Assembly: GCF_010078385.1 (NCBI RefSeq)
Contig: NZ_SIJC01000010.1
Span: 62,001 to 126,000 of the forward strand
Direction of reading: 5' to 3'
Source of the DNA: Chengkuizengella sediminis
GTDB lineage: Bacteria; Bacillota; Bacilli; Paenibacillales; KCTC-33759
Length of the DNA stretch: 64,000 nt
Position 1 is the first letter of the stretch; every line of letters starts with the position of its first letter. The notes under the pieces were generated by a model. It ran no database searches, was not told the DNA's origin, and worked only from the letters and a program-made list of their open reading frames with translations. Shown here piece after piece: positions 24,593-33,404 of the stretch. Both the position numbers and the translations under genes were made by a program.

Positions 24593-27256
24593 TTATTCCA
24601 TCGTGATTTTCTTTGTTGTTGAATCCCAGCCTACTTTCCAGCCAAAAAATTCTGAAACGAATCGTAAAGGAACCATTGTACGATTATTAATAGCAGAAGG
24701 TGGAACATCTGAGGTTACTTTATTCCCGTTTAAATTAATATCTGGGTCGTTAATCCATAATTCTATTAACTGATCCTCTTTAATTAAAATCACTTTCTTT
24801 TCTACTGAATCCCATGTGACTTGTCCACCTAAAGCATCTACAATAAAACGAAGTGGAACCATCGTTCTACCTTCCATCACAACAGGAGCTTGATCTAACT
24901 CCTGAGAGATACCGTCAACTGTAAGAATTTGTTTATTTAATGTCATCTCAACTTTTGGTTTAATAATCGCTGGAATTTCACCTCTATACATAAAGAAGAT
25001 GTTATCAAATGCAACAGAACCAGTGACTTCCCTATCATTTTGTCCAACATCAGGACTTACAATATATAACCTTTTCATTTTTATAGGATACGTTAAATTA
25101 TAATCTGCTAGATTAACGTTTACTGTTTCCCAGCCTTCCCAGTTCACATTTTTTGAGATATCTATTTTTTGAACATCACCATTACCATCAATAACTTCGG
25201 CTCTAACCCAGTTGTAACTGTTATCACCAAACAAGTCTACTTTCAAGAATTGAGGCTCTCCATCTACCTCTATTCCCTCGTCATTGTTAAAGACAGCATA
25301 TGCAGCCTTATTTACAGTTTCACCTTCAGAAAAGTCATAGTCTAATCTAAGACTTTGATTGTTGGCAGATTCACGTTGGAAGGATAAGTCCCCACTCACA
25401 AAAGAAGGATAAACTGTAAAAGATACTGGAACTTCTTCTCCAAGATTGAAATCTTCCCACTCTCTCAACATTCCTGCAGATAAGGTTAACATAGAACTAT
25501 AACCATCATATTTAGCAATGATTTTACCAATTCCTTTATTTCCAAGTTGATGAACGGTTAGTGTATCTCCATCCATCGTTCCTGAAAAACCAATAAACTC
25601 CCAATCTATTAATTCAGCTGGAACCGTGCGTTTGACTCCAGATTCAGATTTCACAAAAACAGGTAGTTTATACGTTCCGCCTTCAACGAGCATATTAGAA
25701 TTGGATGCAGAGAATCCCATGTTGGACAAATTATGTCTTCCTATGATTTCTATTTCCAAGCTTTCATTAATATCATTTGAGGTAGCAGTAATTTGAGTTG
25801 TGCCAGATTGTTTAGGTGTAAATACGTCCCCTTCAAAATCCCCAATTGGATTTGCTATCAACCAATTCACATCCAATTCACTAACATCTATTGGATTATA
25901 ATATTCGTCATATGCTTTCATTTGATAGGTTGTTTGTTCATTTTTGAAAAGCGTTGTTTTTCCATCTAAAAACATTCCCTTCAATTCACCTTCTGGAGCT
26001 GTTGAATATACACCTACCCCATTTACAACATTTCTTTCACTTCCATATTCGGGTTGATTGCTTAGTTCAACATCAAATTCAGCCAACGGACGTGATACGA
26101 GTTGAGTTGAACCTCCACCATCAAGGTTGATCCCATTCCAAATACCAAGCTGTAACATCAATTCTTGTAATTCACTTAATCTTAATCCATCACTTTCACC
26201 ATAGTGATCTGCTGTCACGATGTAAACATATCTTTCATCTTTAGAATAACCAATTGCCGTCCTAGAGCGATTCCCCAATAAACTAGATACATCCCTGGAA
26301 AAATCTGCGGCTTTCCCATCTTGTATTAAAACGGTATGGCCACCAATCAGCATTTTAAAGTCGTCTTCTTTTATATTCTGACCCTCATCACTTAGCGAAA
26401 GAAGTTCATAATCTGTGTCAATCTCGTCGCCTACTTGCATGTTTTCTGTAACAAACTTCGCTGCTTTACCATGGGCTCTTAAAATGTACCCATCCTTCGG
26501 AGGAGTCATCGGTAGAAATTCCCCTTCAGAGATTTCTTCAATCACATCATCTACAACTAAGACTTCTGTAGGTGTTGTTGCACCATCTGCAGCTCTTTGC
26601 TCACTTCCCCAAGCATCCGTGTAAACATATAAAGAATCTGCATGACTATGTAAATGACCTGGCTCCAACCACGCATACGTTTTATTCATTCCCCTAAGGG
26701 GATAACTTTCCCCATTCTCGGCTGTCACTAATCCCTCAAATGCATAGAGTCCAATGACAGGTTTATTGGCTTCTGTAATTCCAAACGTATACATACCCGT
26801 TAATTCACTTGGAGATGCCATGATTTCTCCGTCAGATATGGTCGGTCCAAGGGGTACACCCTCTGAACTCATTGCATAAAAATCACCATTCACTCCTGCA
26901 ACTGCATCTGTATATTTCACCATATTTTGAACGGTTGATCTTTCTGTAAACTGTCCGTGGGCACCTGTCATTACATCTAACTTGACATAGGGATTATTTA
27001 AATCTAACTTAATAACACCAACCTCTGTATTGATATATTCTCCATCTCTCTGCATTGTAAAAGTATAATTTTGTAATACAGCACCTGAGGTAATCATCTC
27101 TTCACTCAATAATTTAGCTGAAGCTGCTTCTACTTGTGATATATTTAACCCTGATATAGGTGAAAATAAAAGCTGAGCGCTTATAAAACTACTTACTACA
27201 ATTGGAATGACCTTTTTACTGAGAAATCTGCCTTTGTTATTATGTTTATATTTCAT
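24593..27256 (-). CDS. Secreted phosphodiester glycosidase (NAGPA) protein with copper-amine-oxidase-like stalk domains
   Basis: An 887-residue exported protein. The signal peptide (about residues 1-42) is followed by the NAGPA domain (about 75-420) with GVNGDFYAMSSEGVPLGPTI, TAIGYSKDERYVYIVTADH and the hallmark NLDGGGSTQLV. Ig-like and carbohydrate-binding-like segments span 430-770. Two C-terminal copper-amine-oxidase N-domain-like repeats (VPLRFIVDALGGQVTWDS and VPLRFVSEFFGWKVGWDS) probably hold it in the cell wall. The family removes N-acetylglucosamine linked by phosphodiester bonds, so a wall teichoic acid or polymer target is plausible. It is monocistronic. Confidence 0.88.
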   Translation of the reverse strand: MKYKHNNKGRFLSKKVIPIVVSSFISAQLLFSPISGLNISQVEAASAKLLSEEMITSGAVLQNYTFTMQRDGEYINTEVGVIKLDLNNPYVKLDVMTGAHGQFTERSTVQNMVKYTDAVAGVNGDFYAMSSEGVPLGPTISDGEIMASPSELTGMYTFGITEANKPVIGLYAFEGLVTAENGESYPLRGMNKTYAWLEPGHLHSHADSLYVYTDAWGSEQRAADGATTPTEVLVVDDVIEEISEGEFLPMTPPKDGYILRAHGKAAKFVTENMQVGDEIDTDYELLSLSDEGQNIKEDDFKMLIGGHTVLIQDGKAADFSRDVSSLLGNRSRTAIGYSKDERYVYIVTADHYGESDGLRLSELQELMLQLGIWNGINLDGGGSTQLVSRPLAEFDVELSNQPEYGSERNVVNGVGVYSTAPEGELKGMFLDGKTTLFKNEQTTYQMKAYDEYYNPIDVSELDVNWLIANPIGDFEGDVFTPKQSGTTQITATSNDINESLEIEIIGRHNLSNMGFSASNSNMLVEGGTYKLPVFVKSESGVKRTVPAELIDWEFIGFSGTMDGDTLTVHQLGNKGIGKIIAKYDGYSSMLTLSAGMLREWEDFNLGEEVPVSFTVYPSFVSGDLSFQRESANNQSLRLDYDFSEGETVNKAAYAVFNNDEGIEVDGEPQFLKVDLFGDNSYNWVRAEVIDGNGDVQKIDISKNVNWEGWETVNVNLADYNLTYPIKMKRLYIVSPDVGQNDREVTGSVAFDNIFFMYRGEIPAIIKPKVEMTLNKQILTVDGISQELDQAPVVMEGRTMVPLRFIVDALGGQVTWDSVEKKVILIKEDQLIELWINDPDINLNGNKVTSDVPPSAINNRTMVPLRFVSEFFGWKVGWDSTTKKITME

Positions 27257-27462
27257 ATTCTCTCTCCTAGTTTATTAATAATCATGATAATAGAAATTTT
27301 TGAACAACTTTAATAGATTTAATAAAATTCTTTTTTCCTCTACTAATTAGACTACAGAAGGTGACAAAAAGTTACGTTTTTTTTATGAAATTTTATGAAA
27401 AGTTGAGAAACTAGCAAATATATGTAAAACGAGGTAGATTTAGTGCTTTTCACAGATAAAAT
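27257..27462. other. Gene-free stretch upstream of the phosphodiester glycosidase
   Basis: About 200 AT-rich bases that should hold the promoter of the minus-strand glycosidase gene. I see no pair of hexamers good enough to name and no repeat or RNA structure. Confidence 0.4.
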
Positions 27463-27463
27463 C

Positions 27464-27497
27464 AAAAAAAGCACTGATGATTTACTCATCAATGCTT
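27464..27497 (-). terminator. Intrinsic terminator of metK
   Basis: Minus strand GCATTGATGA / TCATCAGTGC stem with AA before and seven T after, 66 bases downstream of metK. Confidence 0.9.
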
Positions 27498-27562
27498 AAT
27501 AAATTAAAAACACTTTTAGATTTTACTTATCTGTTCGATTATTTATTTTCTTTTTTTATAAT

Positions 27563-28765
27563 TTATTGAAGTTCATTTTTTAGTAATTCTATTTTATCTG
27601 TACGCTCCCAAGGCAAGTCAACATCTGAACGTCCAAAATGGCCGTATGCTGCCGTTTGTTGATAAATCGGTTGGCGTAAATCTAACATTTTAATAATTCC
27701 AGCTGGACGGAGATCAAATATCTTGCGTATCGCTTCTACAAGTTTTTCTTCACTCACAACACCTGTACCAAACGTATCAACACTAATAGATACCGGTTGA
27801 GCAACACCGATTGCATAAGCAACCTGGACTTCACATTTGGTAGCTAAACCTGCAGCTACGACATTTTTTGCAACATATCTCGCTGCATATGCACCGGAAC
27901 GATCCACTTTTGTCGCATCCTTACCAGAAAATGCTCCGCCTCCATGACGTGCATATCCTCCATACGTATCAACAATAATTTTGCGTCCTGTTAACCCAGC
28001 ATCTCCTTGAGGACCTCCAACAACAAAACTTCCAGTAGGGTTAATAAAATATTTTGTATTCTCGTCTAAAAATGCAGCAGGCACAACAGGTTTGATTACA
28101 TGCTCGATAACATCTTTTTTAATTTGTTCTAAGCTTATGTTTTCATGATGTTGTGTAGAAACAACGATCGTGTCTACTCGGATCGGTTTATCATTTTCAT
28201 CATATTCGATCGTAACTTGTGTTTTACCATCTGGGCGAAGATAATCTATAATGCCTTCTTTTCTTGCTTCAGTTAAACGACGGGCCAATTGATGAGATAA
28301 TGAAATGGGTAAAGGCATTAATTCAGGTGTTTCATTCACTGCAAATCCAAACATCAAACCTTGATCTCCAGCACCAATACTTTCAATTTCACTTTCACTC
28401 ATCTGACCTTCTCTTGCTTCAAGCGCTGTATCTACTGCACGTGCAATTTCAGGTGATTGCTCATCAATGGATGAAAGTACAGCACATGTTCTGTAATCTA
28501 AACCATATCTCGCATCAACATAACCAATGTTTTTAATTGTGTCACGAACAAGACCAGGAATATCAATGTATGTAGCAAAATCACTACTAATTTCCCCAGC
28601 AACTAGTACTAATCCAGTTGTAGTGGATACTTCACAAGCTACCCGAGCATTTGGATCTTGTTTCATAAAAGCATCTAAAACGGAATCTGAAATTTGATCA
28701 CATAATTTATCAGGATGCCCTTCTGTTACAGACTCTGATGTAAATAAACGACGACTTTTTTGCAT
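27563..28765 (-). CDS. metK: S-adenosylmethionine synthetase
   Basis: A 400-residue enzyme that joins methionine and ATP to make S-adenosylmethionine. Signature motifs are SVTEGHPDK near the start, [12 protein letters not shown] (the nucleotide loop), [15 protein letters not shown] and the metal-binding acidic residues. The ATG at 28765 gives the standard start ([17 protein letters not shown]). The AGGAGG box is 15 bases away, so the in-frame TTG six bases upstream (28771), nine bases from the box, may be the real start. I searched the leader for an S-box riboswitch and found none. Confidence 0.96.
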   Translation of the reverse strand: MQKSRRLFTSESVTEGHPDKLCDQISDSVLDAFMKQDPNARVACEVSTTTGLVLVAGEISSDFATYIDIPGLVRDTIKNIGYVDARYGLDYRTCAVLSSIDEQSPEIARAVDTALEAREGQMSESEIESIGAGDQGLMFGFAVNETPELMPLPISLSHQLARRLTEARKEGIIDYLRPDGKTQVTIEYDENDKPIRVDTIVVSTQHHENISLEQIKKDVIEHVIKPVVPAAFLDENTKYFINPTGSFVVGGPQGDAGLTGRKIIVDTYGGYARHGGGAFSGKDATKVDRSGAYAARYVAKNVVAAGLATKCEVQVAYAIGVAQPVSISVDTFGTGVVSEEKLVEAIRKIFDLRPAGIIKMLDLRQPIYQQTAAYGHFGRSDVDLPWERTDKIELLKNELQ

Positions 28766-28822
28766 AGCCAACTCAATCAACCTCCTACTAATAAATAAAC
28801 ATAAAATTTATATAATCATATA

Positions 28823-28857
28823 CAAAAAACGAACCTTTTCCCTAGGGGAAAAGGTTG
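28823..28857 (-). terminator. Strong terminator between the spore protein gene and metK
   Basis: An 11-bp stem (AACCTTTTCCC / GGGAAAAGGTT) with a three-base loop, followed on the minus strand by CGTTTTTT. It lies downstream of a good promoter at 28885-28913, so it may be in the metK leader. Confidence 0.85.
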
Positions 28858-28884
28858 GTATTATTAATGAACCTTCAAAATATT

Positions 28885-28913
28885 ATATTACTTGAATTGA
28901 TTATGAGTGTCAA
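28885..28913 (-). promoter_or_regulatory. Sigma-A promoter upstream of metK
   Basis: Minus strand TTGACA, 17-base spacer, TAATAT. The predicted start is only about 20 bases before the terminator hairpin at 28856. Confidence 0.75.
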
Positions 28914-28973
28914 ACCTAATACTAACGGTTTTAAAAATTTTTTAATTAAAAAAATATCCCAATTGAAGTGGAG

Positions 28974-29240
28974 CTATGAATTTAATAATACCTGCTCTGC
29001 TTGTTGAATTAATCTTGCTGTAATGGCTCCGCCAACAGCACCTGATTCTCTTGCAGAGATGTGCCCCCAATAATCCTCTTTTAAAGCTTGTTTTGGAACG
29101 GTACCTAGCTCTGAAGCAAATTCACTGTAATAGTCAACTGCTGCTTGCTGTCCCACCGATAATCCTAGCTCTGATGCAAACTCATATTTCCATTGATTAA
29201 TCGCTGATTCACATCCAGGTACAACTTTTTTGTTAGCCAT
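28974..29240 (-). CDS. Alpha/beta-type small acid-soluble spore protein
   Basis: An 88-residue DNA-protecting spore protein. The N-terminal VVPGCESAINQWKYEFASELGLSVG and C-terminal GAVGGAITARLIQQAEQ match the family. The germination protease target EFASELG occurs twice, at residues 20-26 and 40-46, with an inserted segment ending DYWGHISARES between the second copy and the C-terminal motif; ordinary members are about 65-70 residues with one target. The ATG at 29240 follows GGAGGTG. It should be expressed late in the forespore. Confidence 0.92.
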   Translation of the reverse strand: MANKKVVPGCESAINQWKYEFASELGLSVGQQAAVDYYSEFASELGTVPKQALKEDYWGHISARESGAVGGAITARLIQQAEQVLLNS

Positions 29241-29402
29241 CAGATTCACCTCCTATCGTTATATATGTAGTATCACCGATAGGGAATTGCACAACACTCA
29301 TAAGATGTTGTCATTACGGGAAGATATAAGGTAAACATCAAAATTATGTTATTAATGATGTATAGTTTTGGATAAAAATATTGTTCAAAATGTAGTGATT
29401 CA

Positions 29403-29981
29403 TTATAAAGACGATTCTAATTTCTTTTTAACAGCCAACCATTCTTCTTCAATAATACTGTAATAAACCGCATTTCGAATAAAACCATCTGGAAGGACAC
29501 GGTCTTTTCGTAAAATCCCTTCTCTATGACCTCCAATTCGTTCAATCGCTTGCAATGATCTAATATTTCTCTCATCTGCCTTTAATTGCACTCGAGTAAG
29601 ATTAAGTTGTTCAAAGCAATATTTTAACAACAAATATTTACATTCCGAATTCACTTTTGTTCTCCAAACAATAGGATTTAACCATGTCCAACCTATTTCT
29701 AAATGACGATCTTTTAAATTGATATGGATGAAGCGAGTACTACCTACAATTTCATTAGACTGGAGATCCACGATTACAAATGGTAACGATGTACCTTTTT
29801 TCTTATCAGATAGAGCTTCCATTACTAATTCCTCCATATCTTTTATGTTAGAAACCCTTCGCGGCATATAATCCCAAATCTTCTCTTGCTTTCCAGCCTT
29901 AAATAATGCATTCGTATGTTCTTCTGTCATTGGGATGATTTTCACTCTTTCCCCTATTAATTCATGATCCTGAAGTTCCAC
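29403..29981 (-). CDS. GNAT family N-acetyltransferase (RimJ/RimL type)
   Basis: A 192-residue Acetyltransf_3 protein (ELIGERVKIIPMTEEHTNALF near the start, LEIGWTWLNPIVWRTKVNSE and VQLKADERNIRSLQAIERIG later). It resembles the YkkB/RimL-type group whose members often act on amino-acid or antibiotic amines; the substrate is unknown. The usual R/Q-x-x-G-x-G/A loop reads WRTKVNSECK, which is typical of this subgroup. It is divergent from the MocR-type regulator at 30154. Confidence 0.87.
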   Translation of the reverse strand: MELQDHELIGERVKIIPMTEEHTNALFKAGKQEKIWDYMPRRVSNIKDMEELVMEALSDKKKGTSLPFVIVDLQSNEIVGSTRFIHINLKDRHLEIGWTWLNPIVWRTKVNSECKYLLLKYCFEQLNLTRVQLKADERNIRSLQAIERIGGHREGILRKDRVLPDGFIRNAVYYSIIEEEWLAVKKKLESSL

Positions 29982-30057
29982 AATAATTCTCTCCTCACCT
30001 ATTTTTCTTGTTAAAAGTTTCTATGAGTTTAATCCAAAAATTGATCAAATAAAAGTT

Positions 30058-30094
30058 CCAATTTATAATGATTTTTATAGACCAATTTTAAAAT
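30058..30094. promoter_or_regulatory. Direct repeats upstream of the MocR-type regulator
   Basis: CCAATTTATAAT (30058-30069) and CCAATTTTAAAAT (30082-30094) are direct repeats in the divergent promoter region. MocR/GabR regulators often bind direct repeats. Assignment as an operator is speculative. Confidence 0.3.
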
Positions 30095-30153
30095 AGAACT
30101 GATAAAAGAAATTCTTATGAATAATTGTTAATACTTAGGAAGGGTCTGATTTC

Positions 30154-31644
30154 ATGGATTTTCATATCCCCTTAAATAGTTATTTGCAAAAATACCGTTA
30201 TAAATATGCTGCACTTTACCATGCGATACATGACGAAATTATTACTGGCAAACTTAAAAAAGGAACAAAACTTCCCTCCACCCGTCAATTTGCTATGATT
30301 TATGAAATTTCAAGAGGGATTGTAAATCAAGTATATGAAATGTTAACGGCGGAAGGATATTTGTCATCCGAAGTTGGCAAAGGAACCTTCATTATTTATG
30401 AAAGAAAACCACTCGAAGAGAATAAACAAAAACATACATATAATATACGACTCTCTGATTGGGGTGAACGATTATCAAATCTTAATCATCAATCAATGCC
30501 TTTAACATCTGCACTTCATAATGAAAAAAAATGTATTTATTTTAAAATAGGCTCACCTGATCTTAGTTCTTTCCCCTATGAGGCTTGGAATCGTTGTTTA
30601 TATGCGCAGATACGTGAAACAGCCATTCAACCAATAGAGGATATGAACCATACTCGGGGATACTTCTCATTAAGAAAGTCGATCTCCCTTCACTTGTTAA
30701 AAACCAGAGGTATACAATCAACACCAGAAGAAATTGTCATCGTGAATGGTTCTATGCAAGCTATTGCTTTATGCTCTCAGTTGCTCATCAACCCTAAAGA
30801 TCAGGTGATTGTTGAAAATCCTTGTTACAAAGGGATTCACAAAGCCATCCAAGCCGCAGGAGGGATCGCTGTACCCATGGATGTTGAAAAAGATGGGATC
30901 CAATTTCAAATGGACAATTGGCAATCAAAACTTGCTTTTGTTACACCTAGTCGCCAATATCCTACTGGTGTTGTATTAAATTTATCAAAAAGGCAAAAAA
31001 TACTGGAGTGGGCAAACAATAATAATGCATGGATTATTGAGGATGATTATGATAGTGAATTTCGATTTAAAGGAAGACCTATAGAACCTTTAAAAGTATT
31101 AGATCATCAAGATCGTGTCATATATATTGGTACTTTTTCAAAAACGATGAAAACTGAATTGAGAATTGGTTATGTCGTATTGCCCAAGCAGCTTGTTCAA
31201 CCATTTTATCACTCAAAGCAATTATATGAACCGCATGCAACAGGTATTATGGAACAACGCGCTCTAACTTCTTTCATAAATCAAGGTCTTTATGAACGTC
31301 ATCTAAGAAAAATGACAAGAATATATCAAAGTAAACACCTAACATGCTTAAACATGTTGAAAAGTAAATTGTCACATTTATTTTCATTTAATGAGTCGGA
31401 TGCAGGATTACATATTTTTGGGAAGTGGTTATTAAGTGATATAAAGTATGATGTTTTAAAACAAAAATGTGGAGAAAAAGGAGTCTTCTGGACTGATTCA
31501 ACATGTATGGGTTTAGGTAATCATTCAAATAAACAACACACTGCATGTTTTGGGTTTTCTCATTTATCAACAGAGGACATTAAAACAGGGATCAATCTAA
31601 TTGCAAGCATTGGTGAAACACTTGACTTCATTCATCACGCATAA
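30154..31644 (+). CDS. MocR-type transcriptional regulator (GntR domain fused to PLP aminotransferase fold)
   Basis: A 496-residue fusion. The N-terminal winged helix (YAALYHAIHDEIITGKLKKGTKLPSTRQFAMIYEISRGIVNQVYEML, residues about 15-80) is joined to a class I/II aminotransferase fold. That fold has PLP contacts NGSMQAIALC, the DDYDSEFRF Asp and the Schiff-base Lys in TFSKTMKTELRIGYVV. GabR and PdxR are relatives that sense PLP and amino compounds. The catalytic Lys is present (SK). It is the first plus-strand gene here and is divergent from the acetyltransferase gene, a likely target. The context does not reveal the effector. Confidence 0.9.
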   Translation: MDFHIPLNSYLQKYRYKYAALYHAIHDEIITGKLKKGTKLPSTRQFAMIYEISRGIVNQVYEMLTAEGYLSSEVGKGTFIIYERKPLEENKQKHTYNIRLSDWGERLSNLNHQSMPLTSALHNEKKCIYFKIGSPDLSSFPYEAWNRCLYAQIRETAIQPIEDMNHTRGYFSLRKSISLHLLKTRGIQSTPEEIVIVNGSMQAIALCSQLLINPKDQVIVENPCYKGIHKAIQAAGGIAVPMDVEKDGIQFQMDNWQSKLAFVTPSRQYPTGVVLNLSKRQKILEWANNNNAWIIEDDYDSEFRFKGRPIEPLKVLDHQDRVIYIGTFSKTMKTELRIGYVVLPKQLVQPFYHSKQLYEPHATGIMEQRALTSFINQGLYERHLRKMTRIYQSKHLTCLNMLKSKLSHLFSFNESDAGLHIFGKWLLSDIKYDVLKQKCGEKGVFWTDSTCMGLGNHSNKQHTACFGFSHLSTEDIKTGINLIASIGETLDFIHHA

Positions 31645-31728
31645 CTTAATATCTGATAGGGTAAATTGAAGATAAAGTGATTTTGGCAATGCAAAAAAGG
31701 GTATTCATGCCAGGGGGAGAGTGAAATT

Positions 31729-32409
31729 CTGTACCTATTCACTTCTAAAAAAAGCGTAATAAAAAGATTAATTATCCTTTTCTTACTGTTACTTAACTTA
31801 AATTTAAATGGAATTGTTGCAGAGGAAAATAATGATGATATCAAGATATACATAAATTTATGGAAAAACGAACTTTTAGTATATCATGGAAATGAAGTTG
31901 TACAAAAATTCCCCGTCTCTCCTGGACGAAGTGGGTATCCATCTCCTGTAGGAACGTTTAAAATAGCTGAAAAAGCGACAAACTGGGGCGGTGGCTTCGG
32001 TACGAGATGGCTTGGGTTAGATGTGCCTTGGGGAATATATGGTATCCATGGAACAAATAAACCTTGGTTAATTGGCACTTCAGTAAGTAGTGGTTGTATA
32101 CGAATGAGAAACGAAGATGTGGAGAAATTATATAAAATGATTCCAGTTGGGACAAAAGTAGAAATTGATGGTCCTATAGACGGCATTGATAAAAGAGAGT
32201 TCAAAAAACTATCCAAAGGAAATTCTGGGAATTTAGTTTTATTATTACAACAAAACCTGAAGTCACATGGATACTATAAAGGGAAAGTAACTGGCATTTT
32301 TGATGACGAAACTGAAAATGCAGTAAAAAAACTACAAAAAGATTATGGTTTAATTGAATCTGGCGTGACATCAAAAAGGGAATACAGACGGTTAGGTATG
32401 ATTGAATGA
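31729..32409 (+). CDS. L,D-transpeptidase (YkuD domain) with peptidoglycan-binding domain; non-canonical start
   Basis: About 226 residues. It has a hydrophobic signal segment (VIKRLIILFLLLLNLN), a YkuD domain (IYINLWKNELLVYHGNEVVQ ... PSPVGTFKI ... GIYGIHGTNKPWLIGTSVSSGCIRM) with catalytic His and Cys, and a C-terminal PG_binding_1 domain (about 155-226). The enzyme makes 3-3 cross-links or anchors proteins in peptidoglycan. No ATG, GTG or TTG lies in frame before the domain core; the first is a GTG at 32023 inside the active domain. A CTG at 31729, nine bases after GGGGGAG, is my provisional start (ATT at 31726 is the alternative). A one-base error in the A7 run at 31747 would instead join it to the GTG at 31721. 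Confidence 0.85.
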   Translation: MYLFTSKKSVIKRLIILFLLLLNLNLNGIVAEENNDDIKIYINLWKNELLVYHGNEVVQKFPVSPGRSGYPSPVGTFKIAEKATNWGGGFGTRWLGLDVPWGIYGIHGTNKPWLIGTSVSSGCIRMRNEDVEKLYKMIPVGTKVEIDGPIDGIDKREFKKLSKGNSGNLVLLLQQNLKSHGYYKGKVTGIFDDETENAVKKLQKDYGLIESGVTSKREYRRLGMIE

Positions 32410-32412
32410 ATA

Positions 32413-32447
32413 ACGATCTATGGTTTTTCACCATAGATCGTATTGTT
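32413..32447 (+). terminator. Intrinsic terminator of the L,D-transpeptidase gene
   Basis: ACGATCTATGG / CCATAGATCGT stem with a seven-base loop and ATTGTTT tail. It also separates the convergent gene at 32460. Confidence 0.75.
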
Positions 32448-32459
32448 TACATTTAAATT

Positions 32460-33299
32460 TTATTTGAATTTATTTACACTCTCTAGCACTTCTTCTATAG
32501 CATTTAATATTTTTTCATTTGGTTGCAGATTTTTAAGTCTAAAGTATAAACTTCTCATAAAGTTCTTAATATTGAAAGTGATACAATCATCGACATGATA
32601 CACATTTGTTTTTTCAAATTTCTCAAAACTTTTGACCCAAATAACAAGTTCACCTTCACTAAGGATATTTCTTTTCACAATGTTTATAACCGCTGTTACC
32701 AACCGTTCATCCTCTTCATTAATATAGGTGTAATCGTTGATAGACACTTTCTCCTTGATGACTTCCAAAATTTCCATCAATTCGGATTGTTTCAATGAAC
32801 TGCATATAGCTAGTTCATCTAATGCATCTGCAGCATGTGCTGTAGAGTGAGCCCAACCCTTCTGTTCTACATATCCTCGAATATCTTGCTCTGATTTTGT
32901 ATAACGAACAACATCTCTATGAACTTTAAGTACCTCTTCTTCTGCCAACAGTTTTTCTCCATTTTGGTTATGAAACCAAATCACTGCTGCAACGATTAAA
33001 ATCGAAAACGCTCGATTAAAAACAGAATCATCCTCTTTTACTCCAACATTATAAAACAAATGTTTTTCGCTTAAAGATAACGCTAATATTTCTTTCATTT
33101 GATCTTCAGTTATGATTTTCTTACTAATCATTGTCCAAAGACCTGAATAAATAAGGTGATCCCTCAACTCTAGATCAGTTGAACCGATATTTTCCATCAT
33201 TTTTAAAGATAACTGATAAGGATCAACCTCTTCTGGAATTTTCCATTCATTATTTTTAATTTCAATTAGTAATTCTTTTAACTGACTTACCTGTTTCAT
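32460..33299 (-). CDS. DUF2785 domain-containing protein
   Basis: A 279-residue soluble, helical protein matching the DUF2785 family (GSTDLELRDHLIYSGLWTMI, AFSILIVAAVIWFHNQN, YVEQKGWAHSTAHAADALDEL). The conserved KGWAHSTAHxADAL motif is diagnostic. The function is unknown. No signal peptide or membrane helix is evident. It is followed by a terminator shared with the convergent gene and preceded by a WYL regulator on the same strand, which ends in its own terminator. Confidence 0.88.
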   Translation of the reverse strand: MKQVSQLKELLIEIKNNEWKIPEEVDPYQLSLKMMENIGSTDLELRDHLIYSGLWTMISKKIITEDQMKEILALSLSEKHLFYNVGVKEDDSVFNRAFSILIVAAVIWFHNQNGEKLLAEEEVLKVHRDVVRYTKSEQDIRGYVEQKGWAHSTAHAADALDELAICSSLKQSELMEILEVIKEKVSINDYTYINEEDERLVTAVINIVKRNILSEGELVIWVKSFEKFEKTNVYHVDDCITFNIKNFMRSLYFRLKNLQPNEKILNAIEEVLESVNKFK

Positions 33300-33367
33300 A
33301 TCTCCGTATCTCCTTTTTATCTATTGCTTTTTCTTTTATATATCTAACCTTTTCACAAATTGATCAT

Positions 33368-33404
33368 AACAAAACAACTCTGACATATACCTGTCAGAGT
33401 TGTT
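33368..33404 (-). terminator. Intrinsic terminator of the WYL regulator gene
   Basis: Minus strand AACAACTCTGACA / TGTCAGAGTTGTT stem followed by TTGTT. The left arm includes the last codons and stop of the gene. Confidence 0.85.

Noticed and set aside
28781-28973. S-box (SAM) riboswitch upstream of metK
   Set aside because: The space is too short and none of the conserved S-box blocks are present.
30154-31644. MocR-type gene as an ordinary aminotransferase
   Set aside because: The N-terminal winged helix with GTKLPSTRQFA is unmistakable, so it is a regulator rather than a metabolic enzyme.
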